64,000 bases of DNA, taken from Neonectria sp. B-13 (Eukaryota > Ascomycota > Sordariomycetes > Hypocreales > Nectriaceae). Of this stretch, positions 32,454-43,486 are shown piece after piece. A model generated the notes under the pieces. That model searched no databases. It was not told the origin of the DNA and saw only the letters and a program-made list of their open reading frames with translations. Within the stretch, counting starts at the first letter, position 1, and each line of letters begins with the position of its first letter. Location: the NCBI GenBank assembly GCA_002682825.1, contig NOKP01000016.1, forward strand, positions 406,591 through 470,590, in the 5' to 3' direction. The position numbers and the translations under genes were made by a program.

Positions 32454-34576
32454 ATGGCTTCACATCACCAGTGCCACCAGTGCCACAAGGCCGAGACTCA
32501 GTATGTACAGGACAGTGTCTTGAATCTGAGACGAGCTACTACTGACACTCACAAGAACCCAAATCCTACCTGAACGACAGGCTGGGGCCGTCACATTCGA
32601 ATGCTACCTTCCCACCGATGAGCCCGCTCTGAAGCGGCTTCAGGAGCCATTACCGTTTTCTACAACCATCAGCAAGAATTTGTCTTTGGCAGCAGCCTTC
32701 ATTGACCACGCTGGCCATCTCGCCCAGGAGTTCGGCTCTGTAAGTGAATTTCTAGATTCTGTCAATCCTACGGCGAAAAATCAACACTAACTGGTACACA
32801 GGGCTATGAGCTTCTCGAGAAGAGGCTGCATGCTGCCATCGATACCATTGGAAATGATGCCATCGACATGGCCTTGCTCCGCGAACAGCTGCATGCGCAG
32901 ACTCACAGAGTCGAGAGCCTTGAGACGACAGTTGCTGGTCAAGAAAAGTCAAACCATGACCTCGAGCAGCGATTGGTAACAAACCGTGCCGCCGCCCTCA
33001 AGACGGAAAAGGAGCTAGCCCGCAAGCTTCGTGTCTCCGAAAAGGCCGCCCAAAAGTCACAGAAAGCCGAAAGTCGCCTCAAACAGAAGCTCAACAAGAC
33101 TCTCCTCGAAGAACACGAGAAGTGGCTCCGTGAGATGGAACACGAAAGCGAGGATCACAGGGCAATTGACGAATCTCACGACGCTCTTGAGCGAGCTCTT
33201 CAGGAGAAAGCGGCCCTACGAGCTGAGCTGGATAGTAAGAGCGAGCAGCTTACTTCAGTCTTGCATGAGCTTGAGACTATCAAGGAGCGCTTGAGCGTTT
33301 GCAAGAAGAATTGCGGCGACAAGGAGGCCGAGAAGACAATTCTCACTGAGCAGCTTTCTTCCGTGAACCGGGCCAATACCGACCTCTACGCAAACATCGA
33401 CGCTCTCAATGCTAAATTGGCAGCCAGCGAGCAGGAGGTTTTGAACATCACCAAGACTCTTACCGACACGACTAAGGAGCTCACTGAGGCGAACGAGAAG
33501 ATTGTTTCCAAGGACAGCGCCATCAGCAGCCTCGAGACGGCCCTAGGGGGCGTGACGGATGATCGAGATTCAAAGATTAGACTGCTCGAGGATGTTCAAA
33601 AGTCTTCCGAGGAGACTCAGAAGGCTCTCCAAGCAAAGATTGAAGAGCTGAGCGCACACGATCTTGAAGACCACCAGCGACTGGAAGCTGCGGAAGAAGC
33701 CAAGCGGATTTCCGAGGAGTCGGTCAGAGATCTCCAAGCAAAGGTCGAGGAAGCCAAGGCTCACGATGAGGAGGACCACAAGAAGCTGGTAGCTGAGGCG
33801 GAAGCCAAGCGCGTGGCAGAGGTCGAACTGGCGAGGGTGAAGCTGCAGCTTGAGGAAGCGAAGAAGCCCAAGCTCGAAAACACAGTAGTATGTTTCTTGT
33901 ATGAACAGCAGACGAAACTAAAGACTAACTATTTTTCAGACTCTCGCGAATCCGATCCCAATTGTGGGCAGCCTGGGTGGCGCGTCAGACAATTTCGATG
34001 ATATCGCCTATCCTCTGGAGTCGACGTTCCCTATCACCCTCTATGGACATTCTTCCACCAAGGTCTTCGTCTCCATCAATGGTGTCTTCAGTCTCGACCG
34101 CGGAGATGCTAACTACAGTTTCGGGCCTCTTCCTGACCGCAGCAAGGGTCTCCCTGATTACGTCTTGTTCCCCTTCTGGTGCGATCTCTTCATCTACAAA
34201 GACACCCCACAGGGTATCTACTACGAGTCTGCCGGCGAAGCCCCATCGAGAACTCTCTGCGTTGAGTGGTATGTCTCGCGCTATGGGGACAAGACCCAGT
34301 ACTACCACTTCAACATGCTTCTAGAGGAGGCGAGGCCGAACGTGGTCACGTACAAGTTCTACGAGGCTTTGGACAAGGGTGCTTCCTGCACTATCGGAGC
34401 GCAAGGTCCCAACAGTAAGCTCACTTAGCATTCGAATGTCCCGAGACGCAATAGCTAACCCTTAATGTCTAGGTGCGCAGATGTTTTCGTACAATGAGGC
34501 AAAGGTAGCTCCGGGTGTTCAGGTGGTGATTGACACTGGCGCTGGCACCTTGACAGAGAGCACATTCGCTATCTGA
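32454..34576 (+). CDS. Coiled-coil protein with C-terminal NIDO-like beta domain
   Basis: Five exons: 32454-32500, 32556-32739, 32802-33887, 33940-34414 and 34473-34576, giving 631 residues. The first exon codes for a His/Cys-rich start (HQCHQCHK). Residues ~85-435 form a long, charged, heptad-patterned coiled coil with almost no Pro or aromatic residues. It includes a 35-residue (five-heptad) internal duplication at 33627-33836. The coil ends abruptly at an intron. The last ~190 residues are a compact aromatic beta-rich domain: SDNFDDIAYPLESTFPITLYG, VFVSINGVFSLD, YVLFPFWCDLFIY, QGIYYE, CVEWYVSRYGD, YYHFNMLL, VTYKFYEA. This order resembles NIDO/adhesin-type domains seen at the ends of other fungal proteins. 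No signal peptide or membrane helix is seen, so an intracellular role is likely. Function unknown. Confidence 0.85.
33627..33836 (+). repeat. 105-nt tandem duplication inside the coiled coil
   Basis: Two adjacent 105-nt units each code for 35 residues beginning LQAKIEEL or LQAKVEEA and containing AHDLEDH or AHDEEDH and AEEAKRI or AEAKRV. Thirty-five residues equal five heptads, so the coil register is kept. Confidence 0.8.
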
Positions 34577-35145
34577 TCATGGATAGGACGTGGCAAAATA
34601 TTTGCATAGCTCGCTTCAGGCTCTGGTCTCAAGGAGCCTAGTTGGATACAAGAATTTACCTATGGAAAGGCTAGTTTAGCTGTTCAAATTTGCGTCTAGC
34701 ACGTTGGCCTATAGTTAATATTATGGAGTCTGTTCCTGTTCCACTTACACATTTATATTTGCCAGGGAGGATCTCTAAGTATTGAGCTTTACCGGAGCTG
34801 GCAGAATTGCTAGGTTCTGGTTGGGAATATGCCAGTTTTATCAGGCCAATATGCAAGTACCAAAGCTGACTATGAAGTGAACTCTGCATAGAAACCTATG
34901 AAGATGAGATATGATTAAGAAACCCCATGAAATTTCTCGTGCATCCTAAGTCTAGTCGAAGGAGATTCCATGTCTCGTATATTTCGGACTCAGGAGAAGA
35001 AGAGTATGGGCTATTTTCTATTTCGGTGCAACTGCCGAGGTGCGATCTTATGTATCGTACTAGTTCCTAAATATATCGACAGCATACTCAGCGTGAACTG
35101 AATAAAATCTTGATCCAATTACACATTGGATGATCCTCGCACCAT
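34577..35145. other. Intergenic region between converging genes
   Basis: About 570 bases, AT-rich, shared 3' flank of the NIDO-like gene and the transporter gene. Nothing recognised. Confidence 0.5.
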
Positions 35146-36911
35146 TTAGTGCACGTATCTGAAAGACACTACAGCACCCCCTTCGTCACCAGCCTTTCCA
35201 GAACCTATTATCTGACTATAGTTGAATCCACCTCGTGTCTCCTCTTCTTCCAACTTCTTATTCTGCCCCTTGAGGTAGTACTTGATATACAAGGCCATGG
35301 CTCCGCAAACCAGGCAAGCTCCAGCCATCATACCCCCACCGATGTAGTACCGGGGCTTTTGCCAGTCAGGGAACATGTAGACGGTGTAGAAGTGTGCAAC
35401 ACCAGCGGCCATGACGTTCACAATTGCAAGCGCTGCAGCACGCTTTGCCCGCGGTCGTGGGAGCGAAGCACTCAGCCAGCTGACGCAAAGGCTGTAAGGC
35501 GCGTAGGATCCAGCAGTCAACAGGAACATGGCAAAGTAGCGGCCACCAGTCGAAGGCACAAACATGGCCTAGAAACAAGTCAGCAAATCCAAGGTTACAG
35601 ATTTATGGAGTCCGAAGATCTTACCAGAATATTTCCGAGAACCGCAAAGGTCAAAGGCACGGCAATATGCCATCCCCGCTCTTTCTTGTGGCCTGCGTGG
35701 AAGGAGATGCCGAGGGAGACAATGAAGGCAAAGAAATAGGGAGGAGCCGTCAGAAGCAAAGTCGTCGTACTTCCGTATCCTAGGGTTCCGACGATCGAAG
35801 GGAAGAAGTTGTTAAAGGACTGAGAGGTAATGAGTGCCATCTGCAGCACAATGAACATGTACAGCTTCGGGTCGATCAAGGCCTGCTTCAATCCCCACCA
35901 TATGGACTCGGGGTCCTCGTCGACGATACCAGCATTCTCCTTACGGATACGCCATTCCTATTCCATGCATTAGATTCGTCAACAAACCAAAGCTTGCACA
36001 GAGAATGAGAGTTGCTTACACCAACGAGCTGGAGCTCCCGGGAAATGAAGTAGTGCTTGCTCTGGAGAGGATAATCCGTAAGGACAGGCACCAGCATAAT
36101 GGCCACAACAATGGTGATGGCGCCCTCGATGATAAAGAGCCAGGACCATGATGCCCTTCCAGCAACATTGTCCATACGGCTGGTGATACCCGCTGCGATA
36201 AGCCCGGAGAAAGCCGCCGACATCATGTTACCGCCGTAAAGAATGGCAATGCGAGGCGGCAGCTCGCTGCGCTTATACCAGCAACTCATGACAACGAAGA
36301 CGGCAGGCAAGAAAGGGGCTTCGACAAGTCCTAGCACGAATCTTAGGGCATAAAGCTGATTGTGATTTTTGGCGAAGCCCTGAGACATGGAGACAACCCC
36401 CCACAGAGAAGTGACAAGGCAGATATAGTACGATGGGCGCACTTTGCCGATAATCATGTTTGAAGGGATTTGAGTGATGATGTCTTTGCGTTGTTAGCAG
36501 GAAGTTTTCATCCAGTTGAGGATCGGTGACCACATACACCCAATATAAAACATCATGAGAGCAGTGTTGTATTGGTTGTTGGTCATGCCGAGATCTTCTT
36601 GAAGACCCACGATCTTGGCACTGGCAATATTATTCCGGTCCCTGATGATGTTCACATTAGGCGAGCCCATACTGGCAACAGTCTCTGCTTGAGAAAACTC
36701 ACAAGATATTTAACAGAAACAACAAGAAGACCGTGGGCATCAGGGTCATGTCTAGTCGACGGGTCAACCCCCTTTCGAGCTTGTGAATTTCATCTCTGCT
36801 CAGATGAGCCAGCTCGTCGGGAAGAGGCAAGTCATTGGGATCAATGTGACGAGGTTTTCCGACCTCGGCCTCCTCCATATGGGCCTTGTCGTGGTCGATT
36901 AAGTCTGCCAT
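35146..36911 (-). CDS. MFS anion:cation symporter (allantoate/nicotinate permease family)
   Basis: Five exons: 36911-36703, 36641-36538, 36483-36020, 35957-35625 and 35568-35146, giving 510 residues. Exon joints restore family sequence at NIL/DRNNIASAK, YIG/YIITQIPSN and NIL/AMFVPSTGGRYF. The DRxNxxxA block after helix 1, PSNxxIGKVRPSYY, RFVLGLVEAPFLPAVFVVMSCWYKRSELPPR and the SWSWLFIIEG segment are hallmarks of the anion:cation symporter branch (yeast Dal5, Tna1, Seo1, Vht1 relatives). These carry organic anions such as allantoate, nicotinate, pantothenate or sugar acids with protons. The substrate cannot be told from sequence. The neighbours (aldolase, hydroxyacid dehydrogenase, regulator) suggest a carboxylic acid taken up for catabolism, which is inference. 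Confidence 0.93.
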
Positions 36912-37599
36912 CCTGCCGTTTATGTTCCTACAGCCTTAAGAGTCGATTGCTGGAAGGGGATGACTGAACTCTCTGAAGAATCCGAGTCGGCTTTCCAGGA
37001 CGGTCTCCACCCAAGCATTATATGGGATTGAGATGGCCCCTTCACTCTGTGTTCCACGCTAAGCCTATCCAGGGCGACTCGGACGAAGCGCCGTGTCCAA
37101 ACACGCGTTGTACTCGCTTGCGGATAACCCGGGGGCTTAAAGCGCTTACTGCTTTGGAGCTGCGGCCGAACAAGTCGCCCTCGGTAATAGCGTCAGCCAC
37201 TCAGATCTGGCACAAGCTCCCCATTACCCCAGGTTCACTCCAGCTAAGGAAGCAGGCGTCTCCACTGATGGTCGGGGTAGCGTGCGGGGGATGTCACCAA
37301 GGTGTCTAGATAGGTAGACTACGGCTCCCGTTTGTGCACGCCTCTCTGTGGAGGGATATGAAGATCGATTAGCTGATTATGATTCTACAGAATAGGGACA
37401 TGCAACTCAGACGATAATGCCAAGATCTAGCTACCAAAGATTTTGACATGAAATGACAGACTCCTGAGGAGATACTGAACAATCTCGGCGAAAGGATAAT
37501 TCCCATATGGCAACAAGACTGCGATATCATTTCATGTTTAGATTGATGAGAAGTCATTTTTAGTCTAATAGCTTAATATGCCACATGTCCTTGAATCAT
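36912..37599. other. Intergenic region, promoter of the transporter
   Basis: About 690 bases between the transporter start and the 3' end of the aldolase gene, both on the minus strand. No gene or repeat seen. Confidence 0.5.
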
Positions 37600-38586
37600 C
37601 TACTTCCTCCAAGGCCTTTCCTTCTCCGCTTTGTCTAGCACACTCAAAGTCTCTAATGTCCACTTCTTCATGGCATCGCCGAGAGGCTGATAAGGTTGCC
37701 TCATCTCCCATGTTGACTCTTCTCCCAAGCCCAAGTCACGTCCCAAGTAATACCAGGCTCCATATTTTGTGCAAGCAATGCCCTTCTTGCAGGCCCACTC
37801 AGCGTTGGCCACATTGTCCTGTAATTCCTTTGCCTCCTCAATCCTACCAGCTTTCCAAAGGTCGTACACGCCTGCAGTAGAAGCCGGAAAGATGTTCCCC
37901 ATCCCGGTCACGCAGCCACTTCCGCCGGCATGTAGCGTGGGAAGCAGGTAGTCGCTGCTCCCGCCAAAGACGCCAAACTGCTCGTGCTTGAACTTGCTCG
38001 TGAGTCGTGTCAACTTCCCGACATTGCCACAGGTGAGCTTGACAGCCACGATGTTGGGGTGGGAGGCCAATGCTGAGAGCTGGTCGGAGTCGAGATCTAT
38101 ACCCGCAGTCACACCCGGGAAGTTGTAGATGACGATCGGGATGGGTGAGGCATCGGCGACTGTGCGGAAATAGGACAGCTGTGCGTCGCTTGAGAGCGCC
38201 TTTGCCCAGTAACTAGGCGGCAGAAGCAGACCGAACTTTGCACCCACGCTCGCCGCGTCTTTGACATTAAGGATAGTTTCTTTTGTAGACTGCGCAGATA
38301 TACCCGCCACAACGGGGTAGTCGGTCTTGTTTAGATCATTTACTGCGCGCACGGCTGTCTCAACAATAGCCTTGCGTTCCGGAGCAGTGAGTAGAGCAAG
38401 CTCGCCGTTGGTACCTAGATAGACTAGGCCGTGCATCCCGGCCTGGACCAAGGCCTGGCATTGCTTGTACATGGCATCATGGTCTACTTCTTGGGCTGGG
38501 TCGTTGGCCTTGTAGAGGGTGACGACGGGGGTGTAGACTCCCGGAGGAAGCGGCTTGGCCTTGGCGGCGATGGTGCTGGAAGGCAT
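37600..38586 (-). CDS. DHDPS/NAL-family aldolase (4-hydroxy-2-oxoglutarate or keto-deoxy-sugar-acid aldolase type)
   Basis: Single exon, 328 residues, normal family length. It is a class I TIM-barrel lyase of the dihydrodipicolinate synthase / N-acetylneuraminate lyase family. Key sites: GTNGELALLT phosphate/carboxylate loop (residues ~58-67), the proton-shuttle Tyr 154 in IVIYNFPG, Schiff-base Lys 183 in VAVKLTCGN, and GSGCVTGMGN near the end of the barrel. Fungi make lysine by the aminoadipate route, so a biosynthetic DapA role is not expected. Fungal members act as 4-hydroxy-2-oxoglutarate aldolase or as L-threo-3-deoxy-hexulosonate (galacturonate pathway) aldolase. Sequence alone does not choose between these. 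Products would be pyruvate plus glyoxylate or glyceraldehyde. It sits between the transporter and a divergent hydroxyacid dehydrogenase. Confidence 0.92.
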   Translation of the reverse strand: MPSSTIAAKAKPLPPGVYTPVVTLYKANDPAQEVDHDAMYKQCQALVQAGMHGLVYLGTNGELALLTAPERKAIVETAVRAVNDLNKTDYPVVAGISAQSTKETILNVKDAASVGAKFGLLLPPSYWAKALSSDAQLSYFRTVADASPIPIVIYNFPGVTAGIDLDSDQLSALASHPNIVAVKLTCGNVGKLTRLTSKFKHEQFGVFGGSSDYLLPTLHAGGSGCVTGMGNIFPASTAGVYDLWKAGRIEEAKELQDNVANAEWACKKGIACTKYGAWYYLGRDLGLGEESTWEMRQPYQPLGDAMKKWTLETLSVLDKAEKERPWRK

Positions 38587-39211
38587 GGTGAGTGATGATG
38601 GTGATAAGGTGGTAGTTTGTGAGGCCTGAAGAGATGCTGGTGCTTCAATGAAAGTCTCGATGAACCTAGAGACTTAGAGAGAAACTGGCACTTAACTTGT
38701 AGTATACGGAGACAAGGAACGTGTGGGAGTCTCGCTGTGTAAGAACAGCTCCGTTGCCTCAATTCATTGTTTCTAGTCGTTCACGATTCATCGCATCGGG
38801 CTCTCGGCCGGGATCCGCGCGCAGCGTCAACCGATGTGCGGGGTTAGAGGCATAATTGACGAGAGACGTTTCGCTATTAATGATCATGAGGCGTTACATC
38901 GAGGGGTATCCCTAGTCAAGGCCGAACTCATGCCCGATGCACGGTGAATCCGGCCGATGTGGGGAACGACCCCATGCCGAACTTAACCGTAAAAGGAAAC
39001 ATGGGTGAACATCACGGAAGAAGCTCCAGGTTCTTGGTGCGAAGCTACAGGTGCCATGTCACTGATCCTGTCAATTACTCTCTGAAATGGCTGGTTCCTT
39101 TTGAAATATTCCCTAGAGAACGTACTCCACAGTAGCAGAGGGTCAGAACATACACCACAAAAGATATTCTAACCAGACTACGAGGTGGAATTGACATAGA
39201 GATTCCTCATC
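38587..39211. promoter_or_regulatory. Divergent promoter between aldolase and flavocytochrome b2-type gene
   Basis: 625 bases separate the two divergent ATGs, so they share one upstream region and could be co-regulated. Two CCGAT/CCGATG-containing spots are visible (38831 and 38956 areas) but no firm Zn2Cys6 site can be named. Confidence 0.55.
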
Positions 39212-40979
39212 ATGGCCGAGATGTCAGAAAAGGACACACCATTGATATCACTGCAGGATTTGAACAAGCACAAGACAAAGACGGATTGCTGGATCGCAGT
39301 ACACTCAAAAGTTTGGGACATTACCACTTTCATCAACGAGCACCCAGGGGGACCATCCGGCAAGCCATCCCGTCAACTCCTCGGATGTCCAACACTAAGT
39401 CTTTGGAATAGTCTTGCTGAAGTGCGCCGGCTCGGATGCTACACAACCCTTCAACGAAGCTCACGCACCGGACATGCTCGAAGAGATGCCCAAGGGCACG
39501 TTCATCGGCGTCCTCCAGGACCAACCTCCCATGCCATCGGTTGAAGATGACCATGCTCCGCCGATTATTGCCACTGTAGCGCCTGCCGCTCCCGAACCTA
39601 CAACCATAGCAGAGGATAACTCGGCTCCGGATCTGGAATCCATCATCGGTGCACCAGACTTCGAGCTCGTGGCATCGAAAGCTTTGGCTCCCAAGACATG
39701 GGCGTTTTATTCTTCGGCGGCTACTGATTTAGTGACCCACACTCAAAACAAGGAATTGGTGCGGAGGGTCATGATCCGGCCGAGGATTTTGAGAAATGTG
39801 TTGAACGTTGACTACCGGACAAGCATTCTGGGGTACAAGACCTCGGCGCCCTTCTTTATTTCCCCCACGGCCATGGCAAGGCTAGCACACCCAGACGGTG
39901 AACTAGCTCTAGCGCGAGCTGCTGCATCTGAAGGCATTATTCAATGCGTAAGACAGCTTTTCTTTGCTTGAAATATCCTTTCCTAGAGATCCGAATAGGA
40001 TGGTCACTGACGGTTAGCACCAGATCTCGAGCAACGCCTCCTATACTCTGCGGTCGATCATCTCAGCCGCCCCATCCACCCAGCCTTTCTTCTTCCAGCT
40101 CTACGTCAACTCGAACCGCGAAAAGACCATCGAACTCCTCAAGACAGCCCGGGAACTGGGTGTAAAGGCTGTTTTCGTGACCGTCGATGCTCCAGTGCCT
40201 GGCAAGCGAGAGGCAGACGAGCGCGCTGCCCAGGCCGTGAAAATCAAGTCAGCCATCAGCGGAGGAGAAAGCAGCAAGGACAAGAAAGGAAGCGGCCTCG
40301 GCCGTCTCATGGCACAGTATATCGACAAGTCCCTGTGTTGGGACGATCTAGCTTGGATCCGTGAGGCCAGTGGAGTGCCTATCATACTGAAAGGAGTACA
40401 AACTGCAGAGGATGTTAAAAAGGCGGTTAGCTACGGTGTAGATGGTGTACTCTTGGGTAATCATGGCGGTCGGTCTTTGGATGGGTAAGTTATTTACATT
40501 GTTACCGAGTGGAACGGTGGGTGATTCGTTGCTAACTTCCGAATATTTAGTTCCCAGGCTAGTATTCTCGTCCTGTTGGAGTTAAGAAAGATGTGCCCTG
40601 AGGTGTTCAGCCGTCTAGAGGTCTACATCGATGGTGGGTTCGAGCGAGGCTCCGATATTCTGAAGGCCATCGCCTTAGGAGCTACTGCTGTGGGAATTGG
40701 CCGACCTTACCTATACTCTCTGGTATACGGTCAAGAGGGTGCAGAGCACCTGACACAAAGTAAGCCCAATCAGTCTGAAGCACAAATACCCCATGGCTAA
40801 CTTGCTTGTTTGCAGTTCTCAAGGACGAAATCGAAACCTCGATGCGGCTTTGCGGCATCACGAGCCTAGAAGAGGCAACGGCGAAGTTGGTAAACACCCG
40901 AGACATAGACCACTTGGTTGTTTCAGACGACCAAGAAGCGGATATATTTGTGAAGAAGCGATGGCCTTCCAAGCTTTAG
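39212..40979 (+). CDS. CYB2: Flavocytochrome b2-type FMN-dependent 2-hydroxyacid dehydrogenase
   Basis: Five exons: 39212-39359, 39412-39947, 40018-40484, 40551-40759 and 40816-40979, giving 507 residues. An N-terminal cytochrome b5 domain has heme ligands His 44 (HPGG) and His 67, 23 residues apart, the same spacing as in yeast Cyb2. The FMN dehydrogenase barrel follows: [21 protein letters not shown], the QLYVN strand, [24 protein letters not shown], catalytic NHGGRSLDG and the FMN phosphate site [26 protein letters not shown]. It oxidises L-lactate or a related 2-hydroxyacid and passes electrons to cytochrome c. No clear mitochondrial presequence is visible before the b5 domain, so location is open. 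The first intron is best read as GC-AG (see findings). The gene symbol denotes family, not proven substrate. Confidence 0.92.
39360..39411 (+). other. Non-canonical GC-AG intron (52 nt)
   Basis: Donor G|GCAAGC and acceptor ...GGAATAG, with an AACACTAAG branch-like site 19-27 nt before the acceptor. Removing it joins HPGGPS to [11 protein letters not shown] and gives the 23-residue heme-ligand spacing. The only GT alternative (GTCAAC at 39372) adds residues inside the heme fold. Confidence 0.8.
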
Positions 40980-41253
40980 TGGCTGCTGGATCGGTCGCGT
41001 ACGGCTCCATGCTTTCGCTTCTCGTTTCCTTTCATTTGCTCAAATTATTCTGTCAGCTATAGCATGAGCCAACGAGCTGGGAGAGTTTGCCGCGATAGAT
41101 ATATAGAAGGCAATGCATTACATGGTCTATCCTTAAAACGAACTCACTAGCCCCTGAACAGAGTTATCTATTTTATGTGAGGACGTCTCTCGGGGCAGCA
41201 ATTACATAGCGAGGTACTCCACGAGTAAATAACAACAATCCCCTCTGTGCTAT

Positions 41254-43486
41254 CTAAGGCCTCGAAACTGAATAGTCAACATCGGGAAACTCTTGAAGAT
41301 CCTCAGTCCCGATGCTATTCGGATCGAAGCCAAACACCGGAGACAACCCAAAGCTCATCGCGTAGTTAAACATCATATCTCCTTCGACTCCCGCAAATGA
41401 CTGCTCGCCGCCGAAGAGGGTGGCTGTCTGGTCAAGAGTGTCGTTGGCGCTGTGATTTACCACATCTTCAGCCCTCCACTTTTTGGCCTGTTCATCTCGG
41501 TTCGGATCCAGCGTTTCGGCCATCTTTGCCAGCCCCGAAGCCATTAGATTGGCTAGATGCCATCTCCCAACTGGCAGCGACCGGAACTGTCGCACAAGGC
41601 GAGTGATCAAGTCGCGCACACGGTCCAGCTCAATCAGATTACTGCCGTATCTGGTAGCCACTTTGGTGAGAAACATGCAGGCAAACGCGGTCATGCAGTG
41701 TAGATATGAAGGCATGCCGACAATTCCAGCAGCGATGTCGCTGTCAGTGAGGATGAAGTCAATTGTAGAGGTAGCGGCGGAGACGGCCGCAACGGCGCAG
41801 TCGAGAAAATAGTGCGGGATGGTCGTATCGCTACCGAGGCCCCGGAAAACGTGGGAATGGAGATGTAGTTTCGCAAAGTGGTAGTGGAGGTGGACGCCTT
41901 TTCGCGGGAAACCGCCGATATGGTCATATTGTTCTGTGCAGTAATTATCAGTCAGTTGAAGAGGGACTTGACTCCAAGGTCACCCGGCTGCCCAGCAGAA
42001 CTCACCTTGTAATGTCACAGACCAGTGGCTGACCCAGTTGTCAAGTTGCTTATTAAAATGTTCAATCTGGTGGAGGTATGCCCTTGGGATGGGTTTGCCA
42101 GTGTCAGGGCCGAAGAGTTCACGAATGCTCCCAAAGATGCTCAGGAGAGCTACCTGGCTTGCGAGTCGGGTGTCTTCCGCATTTGCGATGGGTGATTCCA
42201 GAAAGTTCTCCCAGCCCTTCATCGACGTATCCGAATGAACGATGGCAGGCCTTCCATAGAGAGTCGCGAGATGTTGGTCGCAGATATTAAGTATATACCA
42301 CAGCCTTACACCATCGGCGGCTTCCTCGCTTTGCTCCTCCTGGGCTCGAATGTGGATATTGTAGAGGTTTCCTTCCGTCACACGCCGAATCGCGTGTCCG
42401 GAGAGCATCCAAGACATGTCGCTAAGCCAATATGAAGCCACGCACATAGCGCGGAGGTAATCATGGTTGACTTGACGGTCAAATATAGATCTCTCTATCA
42501 GTCGACGAAACTCAGATCGGCACAACCCATATATCGAATTCGCTGCTGGGTCATGAAGCGCGGCGACCGTGAGTATCGCAACTGTGAGGATGGAACTTCT
42601 TGACCGCAACTCGTCTAGGGACTGGTACCGGCAACCCACACCGTACATGAAGGAATCCAGGCGGTCCCGATACAGAGAGAAAAGGCGCTGTGCATCGCTG
42701 AAGCTGATGATGCCACGGGATATGAAGTCGTTTATAGCTCGTCCATGTGATTCCTCCGGGCCATCTGGGGACCTGAGGGCTTGAAGCTTGGTAAGCCTGT
42801 AGAGCGAGTGGATGGGCACCTGGGGGAGATTGGCTTCGTCTGCTGGTGAGATCTTGGGCGAATTGTCACAAGATGGACCGTAACTGTCCTGGCTGGCCAC
42901 CCTTAGGCGTTTGCCCCCGTTGTGAGGATTTTCATGGCCTGTAAGGGGATCTCGAGCTGTGGGTGATCTCGCCGTGTCGCGAACGAAGGATGACTGCAGT
43001 GGGTGTGGCTCTGGTAGGCCGACTCGCTCGGCCACGGCTCGGAGAGTGCCGTGGATTTGGTCCAAGTCTTGAAACACCGCGTCGAGATATCTACACGGCA
43101 TACTTAGTATTTCCTGTTATGGTGAAGGCGCTGCCAGAAGGTGACGCACTGTGACTTTTCATCGATGATGGTCTGCAGGTTCTTACCCAGAATGCAATCT
43201 AGATTCCGCTCGGCGCATCGGCGACAAGGAGGACCATTGTCATCCATAAGGCATTTTATCTAAGTCATGATATAAGTTTAGTTTAGGATCTCCCAGTATT
43301 GCAGAGGAGTTGATCAGTCGATGCTTGGCTGGCGGTTCTGACCTTTTGTCTCCGGCACACAGTGCACGCCTTGATCTTGCGCGAAAGCTGTGGAAAGGGG
43401 TGGTCGTAGGGAACAAAGTTGTAGCCATTTCCACTGAAGTTTATATCGGTGTTGGCATTGCCGCCATTGGCGTCTGTTGTGCCCAT
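41254..43486 (-). CDS. Zn2Cys6 transcription factor
   Basis: Four exons: 43486-43343, 43259-43150, 43090-42006 and 41933-41254, giving 672 residues. The binuclear cluster is split by the first intron and becomes complete after splicing: Cys 41, 44, 51, 60, 63 and 70 with the basic RRQKIK between the third and second-to-third ligands. A linker and short coiled-coil region (Leu/Ile-rich, residues ~70-115) follow, then a fungal-specific transcription factor domain (ILTVAILTVAALHDPAAN, MCVASYWLSD, RLWYILNICDQHLATLYGRP, 'FLESP' region). The last ~60 residues are acidic and include FGFDPNSIGTEDLQ, an activation-tail-like end. It sits tail to tail with the CYB2-type gene (275 bases), at the edge of the transporter-aldolase-dehydrogenase group, so it is a plausible local regulator. 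That role is inference. Confidence 0.92.
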
